In this document: in pieces, positions 1 through 7,738 of the stretch
Position numbering within the stretch: the stretch's first letter is position 1
How the letters are laid out: each line of letters opens with the position of its first letter
Assembly (NCBI GenBank): GCA_038259455.1
Contig: JBBSOT010000120.1
Span: 1 to 12,063 of the forward strand
DNA from: CAMYMG01 sp038259455
GTDB taxonomy: Bacteria; Pseudomonadota; Alphaproteobacteria; Rhizobiales; Rhizobiaceae
Length of the DNA stretch: 12,063 bases
Direction: 5' to 3'
Translations under genes and position numbers: made by a program
The notes under the pieces: generated by a model
The model's database searches: none
Seen by the model: the letters and a program-made list of their open reading frames with translations, nothing else
What the model was told of the DNA's origin: nothing

Positions 1-210
1 CGTCCTTGCGGCACGCACCCCTGACGAGGCTGGTGCCGCGCGGACAGACACAACGCCCGTCATTCAGCCGGATCTGGCCCGGCAGAAGCCTGCACTGCGG
101 CGCTTCATCCTGGCGGCACGCACCCCTGACGAGGCTGGTGCCACGCGGACAGACGCAGCGCCCGTCGTTCAGCCGGATCTGGCCCGGCAACAGCTTGCAC
201 TGCGGCGGGG
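1..210 (-). repeat. Tandem 105-base repeat (two copies) encoding Cys-rich modules
   Basis: Copies at 1-105 and 106-210 align base for base at an offset of 105 (35 codons), with about a dozen differences. Each encodes one unit of the CPRGTSLV...C.LLPGQIRLNDGRC type. More diverged relatives lie at about 245-345 and 393-463. The higher identity of the two left-most copies points to recent tandem duplication within the gene, and the array may continue beyond the window. Confidence 0.85.
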
Positions 211-3200
211 GCGGAGGCGGCGGTGGTGGCGGCGGTGGCGGCGTGTCGCCGACGCAACGACCGTTCCTGAGATCGGTGCCACGCGGACAGACACACTGAC
301 CGTCCTTGGTGCGTATCTGCCCCGGAAGCAGCGTGCAGCGATCAGGCCTCGGCTGCGGGATCGGGACAGTGGTCGTGCCGCCAACGCACTGGCCATTGCG
401 GAAGGTGGTGCCTTCCGGGCAGACGCATCGGTTGGCCTCGTTGAGCACGAAGCCCTCCGAGCACAGGTCCTCCACCTCGGTCAGGATGACGAAGGGATGG
501 CATGCGAAGGGACCGCCATCCTTCCGCTCGAGCCCGGTGTCGCCGGCTGCCGCTCCCTGCCTGGCAACCGGAGTTGCAGGCGGCAGGACAGCGACGCAGT
601 TGCGGGCATTGACCGGGCTTCGGAAGTTGTCGAAGCGTCCGTCATCGGGGATGACGACCGTCACCGTGTGAACGCGGCTTTCGCCAGCGCCGAGCGTCAG
701 GTCTGCAACGCACGACAATGGCAACGTCGCCGGCTCCGGCGAACAGCCGAAAGGCGGTTCGATCGAGGTGATCTCGACGCCCTCCAGACGGCCAAGGCCC
801 TCGACGCCGATCGCGTCGCCGATGCGAACCGGACCGGAGAAGCCGGACGGCCCGTCATTGGTGATCGTGATCTCGAAGGTGCACGGATCGCCTGGCTGGC
901 ATTCCGCATCGCCCGTCTTGTCGACCCTGAGCGTCGTGCCGCCCTGGGCACAGGCCTCGCCGAACGGATAGACGATGTCGTCTCCCGGAGCGGGACCGAA
1001 GGAGCCGCGTGCGCAGTTCTCGAAACGCCCGGCCGTCGGTGCATTGACGGTGACGTCGAAGTAGCGGCTCGTTCCGGGTGTCATCACGGCACCGGGGATC
1101 TGGCAGGACAATGTGTCTGCCGGAACCGGACCGCATGCCCATTCACCGCCGTCTGGCGTGACCGTGGTGATCTGGACAGGCACGCCGGCGCCGATGACGG
1201 TGGCCGCGTCGTTGACGCGGACCGGGCCGGAAGGTGCTGCCGTACCGGCATTGGTGACGGTGATGCGGCACGAGGCCACGCCGCCGGCAACAGCGCCGTC
1301 GCAGGTCTTCTGTATCCGCATCGCCGGCTGTCCGGGATCGCGGTTGGGTACCCTTTGCTTGGCGCACGACTTGTTGTTGGTGAGGTCGGTTTCACCGGGA
1401 ACAGCCTGCACTTCCGCACAGTTCTCGATCTGGTCGCGGGTGAAGTCTTCGCCGACGATCGTCTTGACGGTGATCGTCGTGAAGGCGCCGGGAACCAGCA
1501 TTATGTCGGCCAGGTCGCACTGGTACTGGCCGGGACCGGCCGGCGCGCACGACCATGGCGGCGTCGGCTCGAAGTCCGACGACGCCGGAATGCCGGCAGG
1601 ATAGCTGTCGACCACCGTCAGCGGGCCGTCATGAACGGTCGTGCCGGTGTTGATGATGTCGATGCGCCAGAAACAGACACCATCGGTGGAGCACGAGGCG
1701 AAACTCGCACTCTTGCGAATGCCGAGATCGACCTTCTTTTCCTCAGGCGGCGTGCAGTCGCGATCACGTCCTGGAATGCAGATCGGGATCGAGGCACACG
1801 CCTTGTCGTTGGCGGTCGAGCCGAAGACGTCCGGCTGATCGCTGGCCGTGTAGTCATACTCCGCGCAGTTGCGGATGTAGTTGCTTTCCCAGCCGGCGCC
1901 CGGTGCGAAGCCGAGCTTGAGCTCGACGAACTCGCCGGGGGCAAGCGTGGTTGCCGGATGGCTGCAGCTCATCGGGCTGGCCATCGGTACGCAGAGCCAT
2001 GGCGCATTCGGTCCGGAGACCACCGCCGCGCTGCCGGGTGTCGTCACCTCGTCCAGCACGATCGGACCGTTATAGTCGGCATCGCCGACATTGGTGACCC
2101 GGATGGTGAAGTCGCAACCGCCTTCAGGCGTGCAGCGGGCCACGTCGGCGCGCTTCTCGACCTGGATGTCGGGCTCCTTCTCTTCAGGCGGACATTCGAG
2201 GTCCTCCGGAATGACGATGTCGACGGTCTGCGTGCAGCAGAGGCCAACGCCCTCTTCCGGTCCGGCGTAGGTGTCGATGCCGGTGACAATCAGATGCACG
2301 ACATCGCCCGGCAACGCGCCGGTGATGGTCCATGCCAGGACACCGCCACCGATCGGGGCGAGCTGGAACGGCGGCTCCACGGTGATGCCGGGCGTGGTGG
2401 TCGAAACCTGCACCCACTTGCCGCCGAGCTCTGGCCCGACAGGCATGTTGTAGATGAAGGCGCCGCCACCGGGAACGCAATCGACTTCGCCGGTCTCGAC
2501 CGCGAAACAGGCCTCGTCGTCGCCCGGAGGCGGAGGTGGCGGGGGTGGCTCGCAGCCGGTGACGTCGATGAGGATCGATGTCGGATCGCCGGTAGCGAAG
2601 TCACCGTCGTCCGGCAGGGCCGGATCGTGCGAGGGAACGGAAATGGCGTCGCCCTCCAGCGTCGTGAAGTTGACGAAGGCCTGGTTGTCGACGAGGACCG
2701 GCGCCGGGAACGACGCATGGTCGATCCTGGCTGTGATCCTGATGTCGATGAAGCGCTCGTTGAACGCGCCCAGCCCGTCGAGATCGGTCGCCGAAAGCCG
2801 GAAGTCCGGAATCGTTGCCGTATCGTTGGGGTTGGTCGTGGTGCTGATGACACCGGCCGGCAGAGGACCGCCGTCCGCATTGGTGCCGTCGCCCGAAACC
2901 TCGATTTCGACGACTTCCAGGCCGGCGGGAAGCTGGTCCGTGAACTCCATCGAGATCTGCTTCAGCTCTTCGATGAAGACCGGGTCAAGGAATTTGGCCG
3001 GATCACCGCGCGAACCGAAGCGCAGACGGTAGTCAACATAGTCGCAGTCGCGCTGGATGCCGGTCTTGGTGAAGAACGGCGGGGCCTCCGGATCGAGGTC
3101 GACGTCGTCGCCCAGCATCTGCTTGACGCCGAACGTTCCGGCCGGATTCTGGGCCGCGGCCTGCGGGGTTTGCATGGCGGCGAGCGCGAGCCCGGCCGCC

Positions 3201-3307
3201 ATCAGCCAGCGCGCCGGGCGCCTGGCGTATGACAGGGGTTTCATGATCGTCTCCATGATCGTTGCATTGCTACGCGGAGCGAGCGGGGAAATGGTGAGAC
3301 TGGTCAT
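1..3307 (-). CDS. Large exported DUF11-like repeat protein with C-terminal Cys-rich repeats (partial, C-terminus beyond left edge)
   Basis: The frame is open from ATG 3307 to the left edge, 1102 codons without a stop. A signal peptide is visible: Arg-rich stretch at 29-33, hydrophobic LMAAGLALAAM, likely cleavage near residue 52. An extracellular-type domain follows at about 55-255, then eight prolines. Residues 267-373 form a Cys-rich domain with an adjacent Cys pair that also occurs in the upstream neighbour. Four DUF11-like modules begin near 380, 526, 662 and 790; each has a close Cys pair followed by an (I/V)(T/I)N.G motif. From Cys949, four-Cys repeats of the type LLPGQI..DG.C.CPRGT.L..G.C run to the edge, broken by thirteen prolines. 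DUF11-type modules belong to large surface or secreted proteins; a surface or matrix role is inferred, and no enzyme motif is visible. Start 3307 is preferred because GGGAGG lies just upstream; ATGs at 3256 and 3244 are in-frame alternatives. Confidence 0.88.
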   Translation of the reverse strand, partial: MTSLTISPLAPRSNATIMETIMKPLSYARRPARWLMAAGLALAAMQTPQAAAQNPAGTFGVKQMLGDDVDLDPEAPPFFTKTGIQRDCDYVDYRLRFGSRGDPAKFLDPVFIEELKQISMEFTDQLPAGLEVVEIEVSGDGTNADGGPLPAGVISTTTNPNDTATIPDFRLSATDLDGLGAFNERFIDIRITARIDHASFPAPVLVDNQAFVNFTTLEGDAISVPSHDPALPDDGDFATGDPTSILIDVTGCEPPPPPPPPGDDEACFAVETGEVDCVPGGGAFIYNMPVGPELGGKWVQVSTTTPGITVEPPFQLAPIGGGVLAWTITGALPGDVVHLIVTGIDTYAGPEEGVGLCCTQTVDIVIPEDLECPPEEKEPDIQVEKRADVARCTPEGGCDFTIRVTNVGDADYNGPIVLDEVTTPGSAAVVSGPNAPWLCVPMASPMSCSHPATTLAPGEFVELKLGFAPGAGWESNYIRNCAEYDYTASDQPDVFGSTANDKACASIPICIPGRDRDCTPPEEKKVDLGIRKSASFASCSTDGVCFWRIDIINTGTTVHDGPLTVVDSYPAGIPASSDFEPTPPWSCAPAGPGQYQCDLADIMLVPGAFTTITVKTIVGEDFTRDQIENCAEVQAVPGETDLTNNKSCAKQRVPNRDPGQPAMRIQKTCDGAVAGGVASCRITVTNAGTAAPSGPVRVNDAATVIGAGVPVQITTVTPDGGEWACGPVPADTLSCQIPGAVMTPGTSRYFDVTVNAPTAGRFENCARGSFGPAPGDDIVYPFGEACAQGGTTLRVDKTGDAECQPGDPCTFEITITNDGPSGFSGPVRIGDAIGVEGLGRLEGVEITSIEPPFGCSPEPATLPLSCVADLTLGAGESRVHTVTVVIPDDGRFDNFRSPVNARNCVAVLPPATPVARQGAAAGDTGLERKDGGPFACHPFVILTEVEDLCSEGFVLNEANRCVCPEGTTFRNGQCVGGTTTVPIPQPRPDRCTLLPGQIRTKDGQCVCPRGTDLRNGRCVGDTPPPPPPPPPPPPPQCKLLPGQIRLNDGRCVCPRGTSLVRGACRQDEAPQCRLLPGQIRLNDGRCVCPRGTSLVRGACRKD
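207..245 (-). other. Polyproline hinge of 13 residues
   Basis: On the minus strand this is thirteen consecutive CCN codons between the second and third Cys-rich repeats, seen on the plus strand as a GGC/GGT/GGG run. The codons are mixed (CCG, CCA, CCT, CCC), so it is not a simple trinucleotide expansion. A second run of eight prolines lies at about 2530-2553, just before the shared Cys-rich domain. Such runs usually act as extended linkers between folded extracellular domains. Confidence 0.75.
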
Positions 3308-3318
3308 CTTTTCCTCCC
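3308..3318 (-). promoter_or_regulatory. Strong Shine-Dalgarno in the 11-base gap of the secreted-protein operon
   Basis: The whole gap between the TGA of the upstream gene and ATG 3307 reads GGGAGGAAAAG on the minus strand. This is a near-ideal ribosome-binding site six bases before the start. It supports 3307 over the downstream in-frame ATG at 3244, which has only GGAG upstream. It also implies that the two secreted proteins are translated from one mRNA. Confidence 0.75.
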
Positions 3319-5295
3319 TCACGGTTCGCAGCTGACGGGGGGCGTATCGAGCGGGACCACCACCTTGCAGCAAGGGAAGTAGCCACCCGCTTCGGCATCG
3401 GACTGCTTGTAGAAGCACAGACCGACATCGACCGTATCGCCGGGGAAATGGCCGCTCATTCCAAGGGTGAAAGGAGCGCCCGGCACGACGGTCTGCTTCA
3501 GCGGGGAAACGCCCACGCCTGGCGTACGGGATTCGGCCTTGATGCTGTCGCCGCCGATTCCTGCAACGTCACGGACATAGAGATCGGCCTCGAGCCCGGC
3601 CGGGGTACAGAAATACTCGACCGCCTCGACGTCGAGGCAGGGTGGAAGATTGCCTCCGGGCGGGAAGTCCGGCGGCCAGTATGGATCCGGATAATCGCCT
3701 GGATAGGGGATCTGCTCGTAATAGCCGGCACGGCCATCGCAGGGACGCCAGACCTCGACATCGCCAACATGGCCCTCGACCTCGGGATCCTCGAAGAAGG
3801 AATCGAAATCGACAAACCACGAGCCGAAGGGCGGCTCGTTCTGCGGCCGCACCAGCGATGTCGCGGTGATCTGCACGCCGTTGACGGCAAGCGGGCCGCC
3901 GGCAGCGAGCTGGTCGGCGAGCGCGGGGTTGTCGCGCAGCTTGTCGCCTGTGTTGACCAGCGTCGCCGAGCAGGCATTGCGGTTGAAGTAGCCCTGGCTG
4001 TCATAGCCATATTGCAGGTCAAGACCGCCGGCCGACTGCCGGTGATCCTGCGGGAAGCCGACCGCGTATTCCTGCGGCACCGGCACCCAGACCGATTCCG
4101 TTGCCGGATCGTCGGGGCTTTCGCGCCAGTAGCGCACGATTTCGCCTTTGCCGGAATCGGCAAACTGCGAGTAGTTGAAGCGATTTTCGGTTTCGCCACG
4201 CTGTGCCAGATAGAGGAAGCCATGCGTGTCGAAGGCGATGTCGGTGACGGCAAGGTCCCTGTCGGCCTCGACGGTCAGTTCCCAGCGCGGATCGCCGGCG
4301 AAGGTGCCGTCGAAAGCCAGGCCAACCGACCAGATTTCGGCTTTCTCGCCGACCGCGTAATAGACGCGGCCGCCATTGACGGCGACGCCCCATATGCGGC
4401 GTTCGTCCTGGGTGAGGCCCCAGCTCTCGGGATCCTCGCTATCAAAGGCGGCGCCCTGGATGTCCATCACCGCGCCATCGTCGGCAACGGCGTCCAGACC
4501 GCGCGCCGGACGACCGGAAACACCATGATCGAAGCTGTCGATGACGGTGCCCTCGGCGTCGATGCGATAGATCATGCCATCGTCGAGATCGGATGCGAAG
4601 AACTGGCGATGCGCCTTGTCGAAAGCAATGTTGCCGATCCCGGGACCGCTGTTGGTCTCGATATCGGCAAACAGGGTGACGGCGCCGGTAATGCCGTCGA
4701 CGCGCCAGATGGTGCCCGGCCCGCCGCCGTTTTCGACGCCGAACTGGCCCTCCATGAACGTGGCGCCGGCAATACCGCGCCGCTCGCGTTCGGGACGGCC
4801 GTCATCATCGGCATCGGGAGTGACGATGCGGATGCCATGCATCGACGTTGCCGCCGTGTAGAGATCGGGGATGCCCGAGGGCACGCCGTCACGCACGCCA
4901 TCATCATAGGCCAGGCCGAAGACCTGGCCGATCTGGCTGGCCAGCGCCTCGAAGGGCTGGGGCGTATAGACGACCTGGCCGGACGGGGGACCGCCCAGTG
5001 CCGAAACGTCAAAAACGCGCAAAGTGGCGCGCGACGGATCGATAAAGGTTTCGTCGACGGGATCGACACCCGGCGGCAGGCCTTCTTCGAAGCCCGGAAT
5101 GTAGGTGCCGGAAAAGCCGGTTACGGCCATCGAGCCCGGGAAGACGATCTGGCCTTCCTGAGCACGGCCCGGCCCTGCCATCAGGAGACTTGCGCCGAGA
5201 GCCAATGCGGCCAGCCCGCTGCCGGCGGCTAGTGCCCTGCGCAAATGGTTGGCGACAGGGGTTGACGACAACATGCCGTCGCGGCTGGAGGTCAT
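3319..5295 (-). CDS. Secreted beta-propeller-like protein with C-terminal Cys-rich domain
   Basis: This 658-residue protein has a clear signal peptide: Arg pair at 19-20, hydrophobic core about 21-40, likely cleavage after GRA at 45. The body (about 50-540) has repeated strand-like units typical of six- or seven-bladed propellers, such as GNIAFDKAHRQFFASDL, VTDIAFDTHGFLYLAQRG and WGVAVNGGRVYYAV. These resemble NHL or SMP-30-like folds, but no catalytic signature is evident. A Pro/Tyr-rich linker (about 530-552) leads to a Cys-rich domain at 553-658 containing FPCCK, which matches residues 267-373 of the next gene. Start 5295 is chosen because GGGAGAAG precedes it and the signal peptide begins there. 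The frame is open upstream to ATGs at 5541 and 5568; the 5541 ATG has an AAGGAAG upstream but would bury the signal peptide behind about 82 residues. Function is unknown; it is probably extracellular and acts with its neighbour. Confidence 0.85.
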   Translation of the reverse strand: MTSSRDGMLSSTPVANHLRRALAAGSGLAALALGASLLMAGPGRAQEGQIVFPGSMAVTGFSGTYIPGFEEGLPPGVDPVDETFIDPSRATLRVFDVSALGGPPSGQVVYTPQPFEALASQIGQVFGLAYDDGVRDGVPSGIPDLYTAATSMHGIRIVTPDADDDGRPERERRGIAGATFMEGQFGVENGGGPGTIWRVDGITGAVTLFADIETNSGPGIGNIAFDKAHRQFFASDLDDGMIYRIDAEGTVIDSFDHGVSGRPARGLDAVADDGAVMDIQGAAFDSEDPESWGLTQDERRIWGVAVNGGRVYYAVGEKAEIWSVGLAFDGTFAGDPRWELTVEADRDLAVTDIAFDTHGFLYLAQRGETENRFNYSQFADSGKGEIVRYWRESPDDPATESVWVPVPQEYAVGFPQDHRQSAGGLDLQYGYDSQGYFNRNACSATLVNTGDKLRDNPALADQLAAGGPLAVNGVQITATSLVRPQNEPPFGSWFVDFDSFFEDPEVEGHVGDVEVWRPCDGRAGYYEQIPYPGDYPDPYWPPDFPPGGNLPPCLDVEAVEYFCTPAGLEADLYVRDVAGIGGDSIKAESRTPGVGVSPLKQTVVPGAPFTLGMSGHFPGDTVDVGLCFYKQSDAEAGGYFPCCKVVVPLDTPPVSCEP

Positions 5296-5407
5296 GCTTC
5301 TTCTCCCGCAGTAACCGGGAAAGAATGCCGCTGATGGCGCGCTGACATGGACCGAGCGCGCTTTTCCGGCAATTTCTCCCATTGCCATTTGTTCGACCCC
5401 AGATGGG

Positions 5408-5436
5408 ACGATACGACGGGTCTTACGCTGGGTCAA
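5408..5436 (-). promoter_or_regulatory. Candidate sigma-70 promoter for the secreted-protein operon
   Basis: On the minus strand TTGACC (5436-5431) is separated by exactly 17 bases from TATCGT (5413-5408), matching five and four of six consensus positions. Transcription would begin near 5400, leaving a leader of about 100 bases before ATG 5295 and excluding the longer starts at 5541 and 5568. This rests on pattern alone. Confidence 0.35.
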
Positions 5437-5648
5437 CGCAATCGGCCCGACACACGACGCGACCGGTCCGTCAGGGTGACGGTGGGCGCGCGGTATGCCG
5501 GGCGATCCCGGTGACCGGCGAAACACGGAGTTTCTGGTCATTGGATCTTCCTTTCCGGGCCGCACCATTGCGGCACCTTCCCGTCAGTCGCGATGACGGT
5601 GGGAAAGGTTCACTCGGGCAGGACGAAAGACGCCATTTACCGAAAAGA
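5437..5648. other. Intergenic DNA with no recognised feature
   Basis: This lies between the candidate promoter of the secreted operon and the terminator of the DUF1254 gene. It is open in the frame of the propeller gene back to 5568, but the encoded stretch is Arg/Pro-rich without domain character and looks like read-through of GC-rich DNA. No RNA gene or repeat was seen. Confidence 0.4.
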
Positions 5649-5679
5649 AAAGGATCGGCCGATAAACGGCCGATCCTTT
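5649..5679 (-). terminator. Rho-independent terminator after the DUF1254 gene
   Basis: A perfect 13-bp inverted repeat (5649-5661 with 5667-5679) encloses a 5-base loop. On the minus strand the stem GGATCGGCCG/CGGCCGATCC is followed by TTTTCTTTTC. It lies 27 bases past the TAA at 5707, so it separates this gene from the secreted operon downstream. Confidence 0.88.
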
Positions 5680-5706
5680 CAACCATCGGTCGTCCAGAAG
5701 GATTTT

Positions 5707-7224
5707 TTACTGGACGAGTTCGAACTCGCCCGGCTTCCAGGTCTTGTCGAACCAGGATTCAAGCGGGCCATAGAGACGAAGAAGAACGTTCCAGCCCTTG
5801 CCGGGGACGGTCTGGACCCAGTTGGTCTCATGGCCCTCCGGCGCGGTCGGGCCGAACCAGACATCGACGGAACCATCGGCATTGCTGACGATATCCTTCT
5901 TGTCGCTGCCGATGCTGGGGAATTGCTGGTCGGTCTGCAGCATCGAACGCGTCTGGTTGTCATAGACGACGAACGACCAGAACTCCTTCGCCGGAATGTT
6001 CGGCGGCAGGTGGATCTTGTAGGTCTTGCTGCCGTCGAGAGGCTTGCGGTCCTTGTCGGTCGTGGCCACAGCATATTGCGAACCGATGCCGACGCGCTTG
6101 ATCGCCATGGCCGGGGTAATGCCCGTGGCATAGTAGTGAAACAGGATACGGGCATCGAGATTGCGAATGCCGGGCTGCAGGAGGAATTCGTAGCTGCCGC
6201 CGACGAAGCCGGTGAACCAGGCGCTGTCCGGATAATAATAGGCGTCCTTCATGCGGGTCTTGAAGGTGATGGTGCGGGCCGTTGCATTGCCCACCGCCAC
6301 GGCCTCGGTAAGGATTTTCTTCATCCGCTCGTCGGGTTCGAAGGGCTTGCCCTTGACGATGCCGATGGATGCGAGCTGCCCCAAGACTTCCGGGTGGTAG
6401 GCCTCGTTCGGCTCGTATTGGACGATGTCGTTCACCTCCTCGTAGAAATGGAAGTTGTTGGCATGGATTGTGTTGAACTCCTTGCCTGAGACGTCGACGA
6501 ACTTCATCGGCGGCGGATTGTCGGCTTGTGCAAGCGGATAGACCCTGGCGAACTTCTTGGTGTTCTCTACTGCCGTCGCGGTGCTGCCGTTATCGAGGAA
6601 TCCTCGCCAGAAAAAGAGATTTCCGTAGGTTGCCGACCGCATGACGAAATAGCCCTCGGGGACCTCGCCATCATATCCCGGTGGAAGGAGCAGGTATTTT
6701 CCGCCCTTGCCCTTGTCCGGCCCCGCATTGCCGACATCGCCGACATACTCGAACCAGTGGCTGTCGATCATGCCCAGGATGTTGGGCGGCGTTTCGATGA
6801 CGAGCGGACCGGCCTTCGTGTCCAGCCACATCAGGTTGTAGATGCTTTCGGTATTGCCCGTGAGAAACAGGGAACGCGAGTCCATCAGGTGCTCGAAAAT
6901 CAGAACGGTCTGGTTGTTGTCGGCGCCCTGACTGGCCAGTCCAACCCGCAGAGCTTCGACGGATGCGCCTGGCATGGCGTTGAGGAATGCATCGACGCCA
7001 CGCATGAAATCGAGATTGTCGTAGATTTTCTCCGACGTTTCATCGTCCGGAAATCCGTCGAAAAAATTCAGCTTGCCAAGCCTGGTGTCAACGCTCTCCG
7101 GCGTGACGATCGAATCCGGGATCGGCGTTGTCATCTTCATCTTCGGCGCTTCGGCCGAAGCGGCCACGACGCCCATCAGCATCGCCGCGGCCGTAGCGCC
7201 AAGCAGTCTCGTCATTCGTGTCAT
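5707..7224 (-). CDS. Exported DUF1254/DUF1214 domain-containing protein
   Basis: This 505-residue protein has a signal peptide (MTRMTRLLG, then a hydrophobic stretch, likely cleavage after ASA at 24). It matches the familiar DUF1254 plus DUF1214 architecture. The N-terminal DUF1254 region (about 60-190) contains NLDFMRGVDAFLNAMPG, TGNTESIYNLMWLD and the PPNILGMIDSHWFEYVGDVG segment. The C-terminal DUF1214 region (about 370-490) contains AMAIKRVGIGSQYAVA, FWSFVVYDNQTRSMLQTDQ and GWNVLLRLYGP. Length is normal for the family. The biochemical role is not established, and these proteins are usually annotated only as DUFs. Start 7224 is chosen because GGAGAGAG lies directly upstream; the frame extends to an ATG at 7254 without added support. 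It is flanked by a terminator, so it is probably monocistronic. Confidence 0.92.
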   Translation of the reverse strand: MTRMTRLLGATAAAMLMGVVAASAEAPKMKMTTPIPDSIVTPESVDTRLGKLNFFDGFPDDETSEKIYDNLDFMRGVDAFLNAMPGASVEALRVGLASQGADNNQTVLIFEHLMDSRSLFLTGNTESIYNLMWLDTKAGPLVIETPPNILGMIDSHWFEYVGDVGNAGPDKGKGGKYLLLPPGYDGEVPEGYFVMRSATYGNLFFWRGFLDNGSTATAVENTKKFARVYPLAQADNPPPMKFVDVSGKEFNTIHANNFHFYEEVNDIVQYEPNEAYHPEVLGQLASIGIVKGKPFEPDERMKKILTEAVAVGNATARTITFKTRMKDAYYYPDSAWFTGFVGGSYEFLLQPGIRNLDARILFHYYATGITPAMAIKRVGIGSQYAVATTDKDRKPLDGSKTYKIHLPPNIPAKEFWSFVVYDNQTRSMLQTDQQFPSIGSDKKDIVSNADGSVDVWFGPTAPEGHETNWVQTVPGKGWNVLLRLYGPLESWFDKTWKPGEFELVQ

Positions 7225-7565
7225 GTCTCTCTCCTCAGCGGCATCCGGCGCCACGCGGCGCGTTGCCCGGAACTGTTGATGATGTGGAGCACTATTGCGC
7301 CACGACTGCAGGCGGCTGCCTTCCCCGCGCGGTGCGCGACCAGCTCAAAGGCAGGCTCGCAAACGTTGCGCGATAGTTGAAGGTAAATAACTGTTAGATA
7401 CGTGGTTGATTGTGTTACTGAGCGGTTCCCCGCATGGTCTGCCCGAGGCAGCCCGCTGTCCTGACTCGCGCCCCGGAATGTCCGGCCGCAGCCGGCGGAA
7501 TCCGCGAGGGAAGCGACTGACCGGCCCGCACATTTGCCTGTCACTCGGCCCGGAAAACTGAAAAT
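7225..7565. other. Divergent intergenic region without a supported gene
   Basis: About 340 bases separate the DUF1254 start from the candidate cold-shock promoter. Short open frames here (for example 7221-7601 minus) have no domain-like composition or ribosome-binding site. An AT-richer patch at about 7378-7425 could hold the minus-strand DUF1254 promoter, but no convincing -35/-10 pair was found. A CCGGC/GCCGG hairpin near 7482-7495 is too short to interpret. Confidence 0.5.
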
Positions 7566-7594
7566 TTGACTCCTCAGCGAAATAAGTCTATGGT
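7566..7594 (+). promoter_or_regulatory. Candidate promoter of the cold-shock gene
   Basis: TTGACT (7566-7571), 17 bases, then TATGGT (7589-7594) fits a housekeeping sigma promoter. Initiation near 7601 would give a leader of about 138 bases before ATG 7739. Long leaders are a known trait of cold-inducible cspA-type mRNAs. A TATATT at 7710-7715 lacks a properly spaced -35 and is a weaker choice. Confidence 0.45.
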
Positions 7595-7738
7595 TTTGCA
7601 ATCGATATTTGCTTGGTACGACTTTTGCTCATGCGCGTTTTGGCGCGCCTTTGACGAACTCCTCTTCAAAAATCGAGACGAAATGCTGTCTTGCACTTGC
7701 AGGATTGCGTATATTTTTTGCCAAGGAAAGGGTTCGCT

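Noticed and set aside
1..210. CRISPR-like or intergenic repeat array
   Set aside because: The repeat is 105 bases, in frame with the minus-strand gene and has no unique spacers; it is a protein-coding repeat.
201..250. Glycine-rich stretch encoded on the plus strand
   Set aside because: It is the complement of the polyproline hinge in the real minus-strand gene.
497..3232. 911-codon plus-strand open frame
   Set aside because: It is antisense to the DUF11-like gene. Its translation is Arg/Asp/Gly/Ala-rich without domains, whereas the minus strand gives a signal peptide, repeats and ordered Cys residues.
3448..5232. 594-codon plus-strand open frame
   Set aside because: It is a shadow of the propeller gene in GC-rich DNA, with no ribosome-binding site and no recognisable domain.
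5593..7380. Two plus-strand frames of 298 and 284 codons
   Set aside because: Both are antisense to the well-supported DUF1254/DUF1214 gene and lack domain character.
7691..7738. 16-residue N-terminal extension of the cold-shock protein
   Set aside because: The canonical family N-terminus starts at ATG 7739, which has a ribosome-binding site; the extension lies in the untranslated leader.
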